64,000 bases of DNA from Papaver somniferum (GCF_003573695.1 NC_039358.1:237278337-237342336); one strand, 5' to 3'. Shown: positions 10,946 to 22,660, counted from the stretch's first letter. Numbers and translations are program-made. The notes: generated from the sequence alone by a model not told the origin.

Positions 10946-11911
10946 CTAATATGCGATATTGTTCGTTTGTTCTTCTTCTTCATTGTCTATTATCATCACA
11001 TCCACTTCTTCTTCTTCTTCTTCTTTATTGATTGATGGTGACATAAGTGTTTGTATTTTTATGCATCTCGCAGTTGGATCTGTCATCATGCTTGAGATGA
11101 AAGCAAAAGCGTCTTCGAGTCTGTTATCCTTTCTTGAAATGTGCCTCCACTTTATTTTTGGGATTTTCGCTAACAATTCTTCAACCAGCTTCTTGTATTT
11201 CTTCAAGGATGGTTCATTTGTAGTATACTCTCCATTTATTTGGCGAATAACTAGCTTCGAATCACTAGTGATCCTGGCATTTTCTAGTTTCATTTCTATT
11301 GTGAATTTTAAGGCATGTATCACAGCTTCATATTATGTTTCATTATTAGTGGATGCAAATTCCAATCTGAATGAAAAAGCCATCTTTATTCCTTCTGGCG
11401 AAATTAAAACAATTCCAACTCCATTTCCTTCTTCATTTGATGATCCATCTACCAATATCTCCCATCTATTTGGTTCTGTTAATAAATCTTTTGGATCTCC
11501 GTGTTCTTCTTTTATATCCATCATTTCTTCTACTGCTTCATCTTCTTCTAAAGGAAATTCTGCCAAGAAATTTGCAAAAACTTGTGATTTTGGTGAAGAA
11601 AAAATTTCATATTTAATATCAAAGTGGCCTACTTGTGCATTCCATCTCTCCACTCTTCCCGATCTTTTAGAATTCTTCATTACTGATTCAATTGGTACTT
11701 TTGTTAATACCTTTATCTTGTGCGCTTGAAAGTATATGCGGAGCTTAAATGATGCATAAACTAATGCTAAGATTAACTTCTCAATCTTTGAGTAATTCTT
11801 CTCGGCAGTATTAAAAGTTTTGCTAATGTAATAAATGGGTTTCTCCACTCCTGCGTCTACTCGCAATAACACGGCACTTAATGCATGCGACGTTGTCGCA
11901 AGATGGATCAA
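10946..11911 (-). pseudogene. RNase H plus second (archaeal-type) RNase H of the Tat-like element
   Basis: The first part (11911 to about 11480) is the standard gypsy RNase H: HALSAVLLRVDAGVEKPIYY, SKTFNTAEKNYSKIEKLIL, and a connection domain with RVERWNAQVGHFDIKYE. The second starts with WEILVDGSSNEEGNGVGIVL, runs to FASTNNET, and is broken by a TAA where the family has NNEAEYEA. It resumes as YEAVIHALKFTIEMKLENA (the stretch 5' of 11323), then ITSDSKLVIRQINGEY. The Asp (VDGSS), Glu (NNE) and Asp (SDSKLV) catalytic positions are recognisable. An acidic tail (KEEEEEEVDV) follows. Confidence 0.82.
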
Positions 11912-12001
11912 TAATTCTTCTCCTGATTATGCTTTTTGTAAAATAGTTGTATTCATAAGATGTTCTTTGATCCCTTGAAAAGATTTTTCACATTCATCAG
12001 T

Positions 12002-12811
12002 CTATTTAAATTTCGCACCATTCTTGAGTATATCGAAAAAATATTTGCATTTGTCTGATGATCGCGAGATGAATCTCCTCAGCGAAGCTAGAAGCCCATT
12101 CAACTTTTGTACATCTTTTATTGTTGCTGGTGTTGGAATGTCACGAACTGCTTGCACTTTTTCTGGATCAACCTGTATTCCTTCCTTTGATACAATGTAG
12201 CCTAAAAATTTTCCCGATGCAACTCCAATAGTACACTTCTCAGGATTCAATTTAATGTTACACTGCCGCATTTGTTCAAAAATTTCCCTCAGGTCTTGTA
12301 TATGGTCTTTAGCTTCTTTACTCTTTACTAACATGTCATCCACGTATACTTATAATGTTTTGTGTATCCATTTTGCGAACACCTTCTCTACCATTCTTTG
12401 GTATGTCGCTCCCGCATTTCGCAAACCAAATGGCATTTTCGTGTAACAATATAAACCTCTAGGGGCAAAGAAAGCAATATGTTCTTGATCTTCTTCAGCG
12501 AAAGGGATTTGGTTATACCCTTTGTACCCATCTAAAGACGATACTCTATCGTTTATCGCTGCGGATTCCACCATTTGAGGAATATCTGGTAACGAAAAAC
12601 TATCTTTGGGGCAAGCTTTGTTTAAATCAGTGAAATCTATGCAAATCCTGATTCCTTTGTTTTTCTTTGGGACAATGACCATATTCGCTATCCATTCTGG
12701 GTATTTAGCTTCTCTTATGATTCCCGCATCAAGCATTTTCTGTAGTTCTTCTTCTATTTGGGAATGGTAAGTTGTTGCAATTTTTCTTATTCTCTGTTTA
12801 AATGGTCTCAC
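12002..12811 (-). pseudogene. Reverse transcriptase domain of the Tat-like element
   Basis: RT blocks are visible in order: EELQKMLDAGIIREAKYPEW, MVIVPKKNKGIRICIDFTDL, NKACPKDSFSLPDI and DGYKGYNQIPFAEEDQE. TKMPFGLRNAGATYQRMV follows, then the catalytic VYVDDMLVKS box. A TAA (12350-12352) falls a few codons before VDD in the same frame. The RT then continues with KLNPEKCTIGV and KFLGYIVSKEGI. The upstream junction (12808-12811) needs a one-base shift from the linker frame. Confidence 0.85.
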
Positions 12812-13055
12812 ATTTTGTTAATCTCCAACTTGTGGCATGCAATTGATGGATCTATTCCCGGTATCTCATCTATGCTTCCTGCGAAAACATCTTTATATTC
12901 TCGCAACAAGTTAACAATTCTTTCTTCTTCTTCCACATCCATTTTGGTTCCAATTCTCAATATTAGAGGTTCTTCTATAGTCCCAACGTTTATTTCTTTT
13001 GTTGGTTCTGCGGCAGTGTAACTGGGTTTAGGTTCTCCCATTAGTGTTGGTTCTT

Positions 13056-13886
13056 TTATTGTTTTCCTATGTCCTTCTCCTTCTTCCGAAATTTCGTTGG
13101 GTACTCCTTGCCTTCTTTTTCCCTTATCATATATACTCTAAATTCTTCTTCTTTCTTTGCTTCCTTTGCCAACTTTCTGCGAAATTGTTTCTTTTTTGCT
13201 TGTCCTTCATAATGCTTTACTTCAATTTGATGACATAATTTCGCATTATCGACATCTCCTCTGATTTCACCTATTCCATTTGGTGTGGGGAATTTAATAC
13301 ATTGATGCAACATTGATACTACAGCTTTTATCGCATGTATCCATGGTCTTCCTAATAACATATTATATGGCGATTCCATATCCACCACGCACAACGTTAC
13401 ATGTGTTTCGATTTCTCCAAGTGGAATTCGTACCACTATCTCTCCTTTAGGTTTTGTTGTGGATTTTCTAAAGCCGTGAACAAAATATGTTGAACTGGAC
13501 ATTTCTTCATCTTTAAATCCCATTCCCCAGAATGCGTGATAAAATATTATATCCACTGAACTTCTTGTATCGATTAAAGTTCTGTTCAATATCCATTCTC
13601 CCGTGGATTTTGTTGTTGTCTCCTTCTCTTTTCGCGTAATAGGCACTGTGATAACCAATGGAGATGTGTGGTTCAAATTTTCTTTTGGTATTTCTGCCGC
13701 GATGAATGTAATTTTTTGCTTTTCCCAATCTTTCAAGGGTGATGTCTTTTCTACCGCCATAACCTTCCTTCCTTCAAAATTTTGTTTATGTATTCTTCCT
13801 TTGATGTTTTCATGAAATTCATTAACCATCGTTTTTGTTATCATATTACACTCCAATCTTTTGTCATCTTCATTAATTCTAATCAT
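13056..13886 (-). pseudogene. Retroviral-type aspartic protease region of the Tat-like element
   Basis: This 276-codon frame contains the protease core LIDTRSSVDIIFYHAF, where the family has D-[ST]-G. The glycine after the catalytic Asp-Thr is Arg here, which should inactivate the enzyme. Downstream are YNMLLGRPWIHAIKAV (the usual flap-distal LLGRPW motif) and a basic linker (KKKQFRRKLAKEAKK). Gag sequence is absent upstream, and the frame begins immediately after the primer-binding site region. The following frame (12808-13041, DVFAGSIDEIPGIDP) is the protease-RT linker. Confidence 0.8.
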
Positions 13887-13972
13887 CTTTCTTTTAACTG
13901 GTTCACTGATTTATTTAATCACTTTCTTGATTTGAATATTCTCAACAACAATCTTCAACTTTCGATCTTCAA

Positions 13973-13992
13973 GGTCCCTGTTTCTAGCGCCA
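13973..13992 (-). other. Primer-binding site of the Tat-like element
   Basis: On the minus strand the sequence TGGCGCTAGAAACAGGGACC lies three bases (TAA) inside the LTR end. The 5' TGG complements the universal tRNA CCA tail. Position and form fit a tRNA primer site; the exact tRNA is not determined. Confidence 0.7.
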
Positions 13993-13995
13993 TTA

Positions 13996-14467
13996 TGTAG
14001 TTGCAGGAAATCCTACACTGCACCCCTCATATGATTTCATTATTAATCAACTCATTTTTAGGTTTACACTCTTAATTTTATTGATCAATCTTTGAATGTT
14101 CTTACAAGAAAAGATAAAGAAATCAAGAATGACTTCTGCTCTAGACTTTTTCTCTCCTATTTACTTGTTTCTTATTCAAAAAAGATCTCTCTCTTTTCTT
14201 TACAACTTGAACGACTATTTATAGGGAAATACATAGTGGATGACAGCTAATCTGTCCTTTATTTTCGGGTATGGTCTGCGACATTCTCGCAACCTTACAA
14301 ATATTAATTTCTCAAGCTCTCTAATTTTCGCAGGACTATCACATCTTTTTCGTGATCTTAGTTGACGTCATTTATTATATCCTTCCTGAAATTGTTCTGC
14401 GACGCTGTTGTGTTGTGTTGTTGATAATTTCGCTGAAATATTGTCGTTGCGAGATTCTGATCCTACA
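13996..14467 (-). repeat. 5' LTR of the Tat-like element
   Basis: This 472-bp block is bounded by TGTAG (13996) and CTACA (14467), the short inverted TG...CA ends of an LTR, and is followed inward by the primer-binding site. On the minus strand it contains a TATA-like box (CTATAAATAG, 14215-14224) and downstream AT-rich sequence with AATAAA-like stretches. The matching 3' LTR was not found, so the boundaries rest on end motifs and the primer site only. Confidence 0.7.
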
Positions 14468-14710
14468 AGAGAAAAAGAAATGAACTTCCTAGTGGTTTGC
14501 AAAGACTAAATATGTTCACTTCTTGAAAATTTCATTTTAACACATTTGAAATGTTCATCAGTTTTTTTTTTTAATTTCTTAGTAGTGGATGCAACTCTCA
14601 TTATCTATACAATATCGGGTGCCGAGGGAAAAATTGTTAGTCAATGTAATGTTTAAAGTGTAATAGAAGTGTAAGACTAATTAGTAGTAAGTTAGTGGGT
14701 GGACATGAGT

Positions 14711-15453
14711 GTTGCACATAGGGCTGTTCATGGTCGGTTTTGGTTCGGTTTCTACCCAAACCAAAACCGAAACCAATACTATTGGTTTCTAAAAATCTAA
14801 ACCAAACCAATCCATTAACCATTGGTTCGGTTTCCAAATGGTTCCAGTTGGTTTCGGTTTGTCCCAGTGGTTTTTGGTTAACCAATAATTATGTCAAACC
14901 AAAAAAAAAATACACAAATTTACAGATAAAAAAATCGTAGTTGCCGATAGTATTGGTTTACACAAATATACAGACAAAAAAAAATGAAGAATAGTTAAAG
15001 CTTACTCTAATTCTAGAGATCAAAAGAAGATATATAATATATCTTAATTTAGTTATTGACAAATAAAAAAGAAGGAAGACGGGAAGAAAAAAGTCGAGTA
15101 GCAGCAGCTGTAGTTGGGGGTGGAGAAGGGAGGCGGCTGAGAGAAAGAGAAAGAGGGAGAGTATCATAATGAAATATTAGATTTAGGGTTTCTATTTATC
15201 CTCTAAATCAATGGGTATAATCTAATACTTTTAAACCGACGATAGAAACTAAGTTTAAAAATTAATCGGTTCCCCAATGGTTTTTGGTTCGGTTTTCAGG
15301 TCAAACCAAAACCAAACCAGTAATGTCGGTTTTTCAACTTTTTTTTACCAAACCAATCCAAATCTAAATGGTTTGGTTCGGTTTCTTTCTTATTGTTTTG
15401 GTTCGGTCGGTTTCCAACGATTAACCGACACCATGTTCAGCCTTAGTTGCACA
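14711..15453. mobile_element. hAT-type MITE with perfect 8-bp TSD
   Basis: The element runs 14719-15445 (727 bp). Target-site duplications GTTGCACA lie at 14711-14718 and 15446-15453, identical over 8 bp. Terminal inverted repeats are TAGGGCTGTTCATGGTCGG on the left and, reverse-complemented, TAAGGCTGAACATGGTGTCGG on the right. Both subterminal regions are packed with GGTTCGGTTT / AAACCGAACC-like motifs in both orientations (about 14735-14885 and 15265-15425), as expected of transposase-binding subterminal repeats. There is no transposase gene; the interior includes an AT-rich block. The 8-bp TSD and the T-AGGG termini fit the hAT superfamily. Reading frames inside it are by-products of the repeats. 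Confidence 0.88.
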
Positions 15454-16445
15454 TGTTTTTGTATTAGGTTTTATATATGCCTAACATATAAAGAAAGAGA
15501 GGAACAAAGAGAAAGTAATCTAATAAAATATAATTAAGGAGAAGAGCTAGAGAGTATCCAAGAGCCCTCAGCTACATTCAACAAAATTACTTCAAATATG
15601 TTTACTAATTCAATTATAAAACCAACAAAACTCGACAAATGATTAAACATTGGGTGTTGGGCATTTTAATTAATAAAGAATTGTGGGTATTCCCTAGAGG
15701 ACACAAAGATGACTCAGTTACTGATTTGGGCTTGCAAATTGCTTCACGTTGTCTCTTCCCTTGCATGTCCTCCATCGTTAAAATAATATGTGGGATAAAC
15801 CGGCTTCTTAATCAACTAGTGCTAGTGTTTTAAAATATCATGTGAAGTGTTGCGTACCCTTAACTAGCTTTCCAATAACAATCTATTTATATATGAATGT
15901 TCATTCAATCCCGAATCAAAAAGTATATATAACAAGCACATTTGGATATCATGTACAAATTCTGGGAAAACCATTAGGAACATCCCAGGTTATTAATTAA
16001 GACAAGTCTTATGTTAGAAGAATTCAATCTTCAATATTCCATGACATCTAAACACTTGGAATATATTATGGAATTTCAAGCTTAACAATGGAAGTTAAAA
16101 TAAAATCCAATACGCGATTCCGAATTACATTCAACACTAATCCAAATATCGTTCAATCCTGGCTCACAAAATCTACGGCCAACTGGAAATAATTAGATTT
16201 AGATATAAAACCAACAAGGAGATAGAGAACAATTTGGAATTGCATATAACACAATTGACAATTTATCTTGGATTCCAAGGTATCTTTCATGAAACCTTAG
16301 AACATTGCTTGGAAAAAGCATAAATGACTAATGACCCCAACTTGGAAACTATTGAATTTGACATTCCACACTTTTTCCAAGCTTGGAATAGCTTGAATTC
16401 CACCATATGACTTTCCGTAACGTCAATACTTCAACCAAAAGATAA
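15454..16445. other. Intergenic stretch without recognised features
   Basis: AT-rich DNA with no domain, RNA gene or clear repeat. The only long frames (15639-15833 and the tail of 15277-15537) show no coding features. Confidence 0.5.
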
Positions 16446-16449
16446 AATC

Positions 16450-16757
16450 AGATTTCGACTTTGAAAAAAAATCAAACACACCCCTTTCTGAGTCAAAAAA
16501 CTCAAAAAAGACCCCCCTGTTTAAAATTTGGGATTGATGTATCACCACCCGATCTAACTGAAAAACCCCAAAAAACCCAAGAAATGTCTCATTTACCTTT
16601 TTTCTCTTCCCATACACAAACAAGCCACCTCCATTATCATAACAATTCCTTGTGTACCTCCCAGGGTTTAACTTACAGTTTCGAACTCTTAATACATCAT
16701 CAAATAACACAGTATGAAGTTAGATGTAGACGTATGACATAACTCACTAAAGATGAT
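16450..16757 (+). pseudogene. Truncated copy of the RIO2 promoter, 5' UTR and first codons
   Basis: This aligns by eye with 57375-57695, just upstream of and into RIO2. Shared strings include 'caccacccga', 'gaaaaaccccaaaa' and 'cacctccattat'. They also include 'ttaacttacagtttcgaac', 'catcatcaaataacaca' and 'atgaagttagatgtaga'. The copy starts the RIO2 protein (MKLDVDV at 16713 onward), then shifts frame, and the similarity fades after 'aaagatgatt' (about 16757). No later exon follows. It is therefore a dead 5' duplicate about 41 kb from the intact gene on the same strand. Confidence 0.8.
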
Positions 16758-16759
16758 TA

Positions 16760-17695
16760 CAGTTTTGCCCATTCTCTATTTGTTTTTCTCTTTCAAATAT
16801 GCAAATTTATTCATTTTCCTCGGTTTTCATTATTAGTGTCTCTGCAAATGATCAATTGTCAATCGTCACTATTCTAAAGGTGTGAGAATTCTCGAAAGGA
16901 GGCCATTAAATACAAACATTGCATCGAATTTATATTAAAATCAAAATTATTTTCTTTAATTTTCAAAAATAAAATATAATCCGATCATAATATCATATAT
17001 ATATGGATTAAGTACGATATCGTTGATCAAAATTAACTAATTTATGAAGTTAAACAGAACACATTAAAAACCGAACCACTGAATATATTTTCATCACATA
17101 TATGCTACAATTTTTCTTTTCCACTCTATTCAAATCAGGAATTCAACTTAGCACAACAAGGGGAATACATAAATCCATAACAAAATATTAATCTGCCTAA
17201 AACAAGTTTGGCAGAAACAATACTTTGCCATACTATACATACTTAAACTTGTTAGCTTAAGAGTTAGCCACCTATTAATTCATTTGCATCTCAAAAGTAC
17301 TTTGAGAAGTCCAGAAGCAGAAATGTTTCCGCTTATATTATCCAAACACCTTTTTGCTCTGATATAAATAAGTCGAGCCAAAAACAACATTTTTAACATA
17401 TGATTCATGGCACGTAATCAGAAGCTTGGCTTATTTTGGTATTGTTGTGCTTTTTCTAAAAGCACTTTTCTGTTGTGCGTTTTTGTGTTGTGTAAAACAA
17501 GCAGTAGAACGTTTGGTAAAATAGAAATTAAAGCTAAAGCTCAATAAAAAAGCGATCAATTTGTGTTTGGTAAAATTTCTGATTCAACTATTTTTTTGTA
17601 ACAAATGACAAAAACAGACATATTTCTATAAAATAGCTTCTCCCAATATTATTGGGTGCAAAACCAATTGATTTTTTATTTTATCTTTTTTTTAT
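16760..17695. other. AT-rich intergenic DNA without recognised features
   Basis: No coding signal or named repeat was seen. It precedes a microsatellite and a Helitron. Confidence 0.5.

Positions 17696-17697
<2 letters not shown>

Positions 17698-17733
<36 letters not shown>
17698..17733. repeat. (TA)n microsatellite
   Basis: An uninterrupted TA dinucleotide tract of about 17 units lies immediately upstream of the Helitron 5' end. Confidence 0.95.
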
Positions 17734-17738
<5 letters not shown>

Positions 17739-17740
17739 TA

Positions 17741-19943
17741 TCTATATTATAAAAAGAAGTGGTGTGTGTAGCCTTACAAATCCGACCATCGATTTCGTCA
17801 TCCAACGACTCGGATCGATTCGTTATGTGTTCTATATAGACGTCCGTCCGATCCCGTTTTTAACATATAATTTTGGACGGTGCGGATTATGCCCGGCCCA
17901 ACCAAAATTCCCTAATTTTACTTTGACCAATTTTTAGGTTTCATGAACCGCACCCTAACCATGTGGATATTTTATTGGATATTATATGGCAATAACACCT
18001 TCCGGTGTTGTTGGTCATGCTCCCCGGATCGAGAGTTGGGGGAGGGATATTTTCGTGCATTGGATGCCGAGGGTTTCCTGATCTAACCGTGTTTCCCTAC
18101 TGATACGCGTTTCCTAATATATAGCAAACCCTATAGTATAAATCTCACACGACTACATGTAATCGTTTATATGAAAAGATTTTGGAGACCTTTTGTCAAC
18201 TGTATCTCTTTATGGCAAGGGTGATGGACTGATGGCAACACCAAATCTCGAGTTCTATGTCAAATCAATTTGGAATCTTGAACGGTCTGGCAAACCGTCA
18301 GCAGTTTCTCTCAAGTCTCAATTCATGATTTTACTCATCTATCTATATATTAATTAAATAATGACTAGGAAAGGGATGTTGTGTTCAGTACAGATAGCAT
18401 GCGTCAACAAAAATAACGATTGTAAATGCCAAGTAAACATGGCTAACCGTGACTAAGTTTCCTTATATAATCTAACTAAAAAGCTTAATGTAGCCTATAA
18501 TTTCTCTCCCTCTCTAGGAAACCTAAATATTAGGTTTTTAATAAACATTATATATAAATAGAATCCTATTTTAATAAGCATCTCAAATGGTAGATGTATC
18601 TATATATATTTTAATACAAGTGTCATTTAGTTATACGTTACTTAATTTTAAATGTGGGCCTATATAATTTTGAACAGAAAAATATATGACGTGTGTATGG
18701 ATTGGAGTATCTAAATTTAGATACTCTCATCCAAACTCAAACTGCCACCTCATGCTAATTTTTTACTATCCAACCACCATTGGAGAGAGTTTTTATGCTA
18801 AAATATCTAAAATCCTATGTGGTAGCAATTTTTTTTAGAGACCCAAACTCTATTGGAGATGCTCTAACTTCGGCCCATGCTCTAAATTACAGGAAAGATA
18901 ACTTCCGCCCATGCTCTAAATTATAGGAAAGATGACATAGCCAACCAATAGCGTACTTACACGTATTAAAATAATATACAAATAACGCAAGACGTGATCC
19001 GCAACATCACCGGAGTTTATATAATTAGGTTATAAGGATATCAACGCATTGAAAGGAGCTATCTAGGAGTTTATATACAGGAGTTTGTAAGAGTATTAGC
19101 AACTTCACGTCATAGTATTTGGGAAGGTTAGATTACCTGTAATAGAAAATTTCTCTCCCTCTCAGGCGCTCTCTCTAGGCTTCATCTCTCTCCTTTCATT
19201 AACATATTTTTGTTATAAATTCCAACGCCCCATATTTTAGTTGCCATTAACACAACTTCTAACACCTACGTTAGGAACGTCCAAAGTGTTTAGTTAAATG
19301 GGTTAACGTAGGCCGGTACCAGGACGACTGGAAAATGTGCCACGGTGTAGTTATTCCTTCTCAAAATGAATTTAAGGTACCATAACTGGGACTGTAGGCC
19401 CGGCTAATTTGATCTTGCCAACAAAACATTGAGTCTGCTTTATAGGTTCAACCCTCTAGATTTCACCTAATTACGGGTAATTTTAATGCGGCGACTGCAA
19501 TTGATTCTAGATTTTCTAATCCATGATCGAGACCGGAATCTACCTTATATGCTCAATCCCCTGGATTTCACACTAATCAAGGCTAATTTTAGTGCGAAAA
19601 CTACATTTGACTCTTGATTTTCCAATCCACGGTCGGGACCTCAGGCCCCGGCTGCTATGACCTGACTAACTAAACACGACCCGATCATGGTGCCTTATAT
19701 GCTCAATCCCCTAGATTTCAAACTAATCAAGACTTATTTTAACGCGGAGACTACATTTGACTCTTAATTTTCCAATCCACGGTCGGGCCTTTAGGCCCCG
19801 ACTACTGTGACTTGACTAAACGAACAATATCCGATCATTACAAGCTGGCTAAAATTTTGTGTGAGGATACTGATTGGCTGACCAAACAATAAACAAAAGT
19901 CAAAAAAAGGTTGGGCCCGGCCGTATGCCGGGATGATACCTAG
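17741..19943 (+). mobile_element. Non-autonomous Helitron
   Basis: The 5' end is TCTATATTATAAAAAGAAG (17741), a common plant Helitron start, preceded by A. The 3' end is CTAG (19940-19943) followed by T, so the insertion lies between A and T. Seven bases before the CTAG is a GC-rich hairpin: CCCGGC (19916-19921), loop CGTAT, GCCGGG (19927-19932). These three features are the diagnostic Helitron ends. No Rep/helicase gene is present in the 2.2 kb, so the element is non-autonomous. The interior contains a three-copy 150-bp repeat near its 3' end and no recognised captured gene. Confidence 0.88.
19438..19840. repeat. Three-copy 150-bp tandem repeat inside the Helitron
   Basis: Units begin at about 19438 (shortened), 19545 and 19695. 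The last two start with the same 'cttatatgctcaatcccct' and are 150 bases apart. All share 'gatttca', 'aattttagtgcg' or 'taacgcg', 'gactctt(g/a)attttccaatcc' and 'ggtcggg'. The repeats are diverged, so the duplication is old. Confidence 0.75.
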
Positions 19944-20900
19944 TATATGTATATATATATGCATGTAGTATTAAAGTTACTAATTATTAGTATTATTATT
20001 ATGATTGAGAAAAAAAGTTTATAGCCACTTTTTATTTTAACAAAAAACCAAACTAAATTATTTAATATTTTCTCTTATTTTTAGTGTTGATTGATAAATT
20101 AGAACAAAAACTTCAATAAAATGGTATATAAAATAGTTTGAAAAGGAAAGTAATAATCTTTAAATAATAAAATATAAAGAACAAAAACTTCAATGAAGAC
20201 ATTGTTTGCTTTTTCAAGCGTTTGAAGAACTGTTTAGTCAGTCATGATGCTGGTAGTGGTCTAGGCATTTTTATTTTTCATAGATTGGGTGTTGCTATTC
20301 AAAAAGGGGTTGGCGCCCAGCTTGTTGCTCGGATGCCAACTAAGTACGATGTTACAAAGGTTTAATAAAAAATACGAATGATATTAAAGAAAAAAAAATA
20401 AAATTGATTGTATATAAATTGAAGGGTAATTTTTGTCATTCATAAAATAAAATAGAGATAAAAAAGATAAATCAAGTATTAAAATTACACAAAATTGATT
20501 AAATAACCCATAAAATCTTTTTCCTGGGTCAAATAGACATGTAAAAAAGTAGAAACTAAAAGATATTGTTTTAATATCTTATTTGGTTATTTTACCTAAA
20601 TACATTTATAACAATAGACTAAAGAGCCCTCTCCATGTATTGTTAGCGTTTAACTATCGTATTCTGTATTTCTATTACATTTACCGGTCTACTAGTTGGT
20701 ACCGTAGAGTGTGGTCGAGACTTATACGATCCGTTTGATATATATAATTCATGAAAGCGTTAAGAAATGTGGTAAGTAGTAAGTACTACCAGCTATAGAA
20801 AAAAGGAGAAGGGTGAATAAATTACGTGAACCAACCCAAGTCAGAGTACTACCAACTATACAACAGTAATGATTGTACTTGGCAAGAACAAAATAGTTTG
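19944..20900. other. Intergenic DNA without recognised features
   Basis: AT-rich, with stops in all frames; no RNA gene or domain was seen. Confidence 0.5.
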
Positions 20901-21149
20901 TAATATTATTTAAACAAAGTAAAAGAAGAGTCGGTAGTTGTTGGGGATTTTCTTTTGAGGTGAAAAATTAAAATAGAGATCCATTAAATGTGTAATTCAC
21001 AACATCCAATTATGTACGGTATATCCGAAAATTTCATACCCAATTAGCAAGTTAACTAAGAAGGTTAATGAGGTGCAAAGTATATGCAATGGGATTGACA
21101 CAATATAAAAGAATTGAAAGATGTCCATACTCGAATATAGTTTTTTTCA

Positions 21150-21540
21150 AACTCATCAATAGGTTTTTGCCGAAATCATGTACACCATATACAAAACCTT
21201 GAAATTTATTCAAGTTTAAACCTTGATGAAACCAATTTCATACCGGTAACATGGATGAAATCACGTACATCACAAATTAAACCTGGACGAAACCAGTTTC
21301 ATCTTAGACTTAACATAAATGAATATAAATTTCAACTGAATTTAAAACAGGATGAAATTAGTTTCATAACAATTAAATATGAATAAAAACAAATTTATGG
21401 AACTCTAAAACAGGATGATACCAGTTTTATCCCAACAATTTCTTGAATAATTTATTTTTCTCAATTTAATTCAGAATGCATCTAGTTTCATCCTATCATT
21501 TTTTTAGATTAAGTCACTATGCAACCGGTTTCATCGTAGT
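21150..21540. repeat. GATGAAAC...GTTTCATC palindrome array
   Basis: Degenerate units of GATGAAAC-NN-GTTTCATC recur at about 21222, 21255, 21288, 21352, 21413, 21474 and 21519 (for example 'gacgaaaccagtttcatct' and 'gatgaaattagtttcat'). Spacing is 30-65 bases. The arms are 8 bp with a 2-bp centre. No coding sequence lies in it; the 87-codon minus-strand frame at 21509-21772 is low complexity. Confidence 0.7.
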
Positions 21541-22279
21541 AATTTTTTTTCGAAAACAAAAATTCCGAACTTAGTATCAATAATGGGTCTTGTTTTACAT
21601 ATCTACTCAAAACCTTTCCAAAAATATAAGTTTCATTGATTAATTTTAAATTGAAAAGAAAAAGAAAAAAAAAATGTACAGTAGTAGAGAGAGAAATGAA
21701 CAAAAAGAGGAAAAAAATAAAAGGTGAAGGGTGTAGGTGTGTATGAAATGTGGTGTCCATTTCGGCCAACAATAGTTTTTACTTGTCTTTTACAACCACA
21801 CTGTATAATTAGGTGGGGTCAAAGCTTATGTTTTTTTAGCTTTTAAAATCTTATTCTACCTAGCTTTTAAAAGTTGAGGAATTTTAACCTGGTTAAATTG
21901 GGGTCTACTACACTTAATTGGGGCCTATCAAATTTCCCTTCCCACTCCACCAAATTGTTATGGGCTACCAAACTTCTCAAAAATCCTAATTTACCCCTAA
22001 GTTAGTTTCTAAAACTAACCCATATAAATACTAATCCTTACCATTTCAGCAAAATCCAAAAACATAAAAACCTAAATAAGAAAAACTTTCTATTTTCATC
22101 ATAAACTTTCCAAATTCTCAAAACCCTAATCAATTTTTTTTTCATCCTCTTCTCCGACGATCTTCGATCCAACTAAGAAAAAGGTAAATCTCCATCAACC
22201 CATTCTATGATTTGCATTTCTTCATTGATTTACATGTTTAAATCTTTGGTTTTCGAAAATCAAAATCTCTGATTACACC

Positions 22280-22660
22280 CAGAATCGGTTTATGTTGACA
22301 TATCGAATAAACCGATTCTGAGTTTAGGTTTCTTCCATGAAGAGCATGCATAGTAATCAGTTTATATGATGATTAACATCAACCGATTTTAGGGTTTGAA
22401 ACAAAAGATGAAAATCCATCACCAGAATCGGTGTATAAGTACTTTAGAATAATCCGATTCTGGGTAAATTTTTTTCTTTTAATTATGCGATCTCATAATC
22501 GAGTTTTATGTTCTTGTTAATTTACCGATTATGACTGTCTCTTCAGATTCCTTTTCATAATCGGGTTTTATATATGTATCACATAATGTGTGACACTCTT
22601 GTATGTTTTAGTCAGAATCGGATTACATATGTTTAATTATGTACCGATTATTAACTAGTT
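22280..22660. repeat. AATCGG palindrome array, left block
   Basis: Alternating AGAATCGGTTTAT and ATAAACCGATTCT motifs. The best unit (22280-22320) has perfect 14-bp arms with a 13-bp spacer. Others follow at about 22425-22460, 22497-22530 and 22615-22650. The block lies in a putative 5' intron (donor AAAAG|GTAAAT near 22182, acceptor TATGTAG near 22680). Confidence 0.85.

Larger units (their letters stand above)
9797..13975 (-). mobile_element. Ty3/gypsy Tat-like retrotransposon body, gag-less and broken
   Basis: Domain order on the minus strand is protease, reverse transcriptase, RNase H, a second plant-acquired archaeal-type RNase H, and integrase. The dual RNase H arrangement defines the Tat branch of plant non-chromovirus gypsy elements. 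Only about 90 bases separate the primer-binding site (13973-13992) from the protease frame, so gag has been deleted. In-frame stops or shifts lie near 12810 (shift before RT), 12350 (just before VDDML), 11335 (inside the second RNase H) and 10262 (inside the integrase DDE core). The copy cannot make its own particle. Confidence 0.85.

Noticed and set aside
14637..15537. Frames within the hAT MITE
   Set aside because: They arise from the repeated GGTTCGGTTT motifs; no transposase motif is present.
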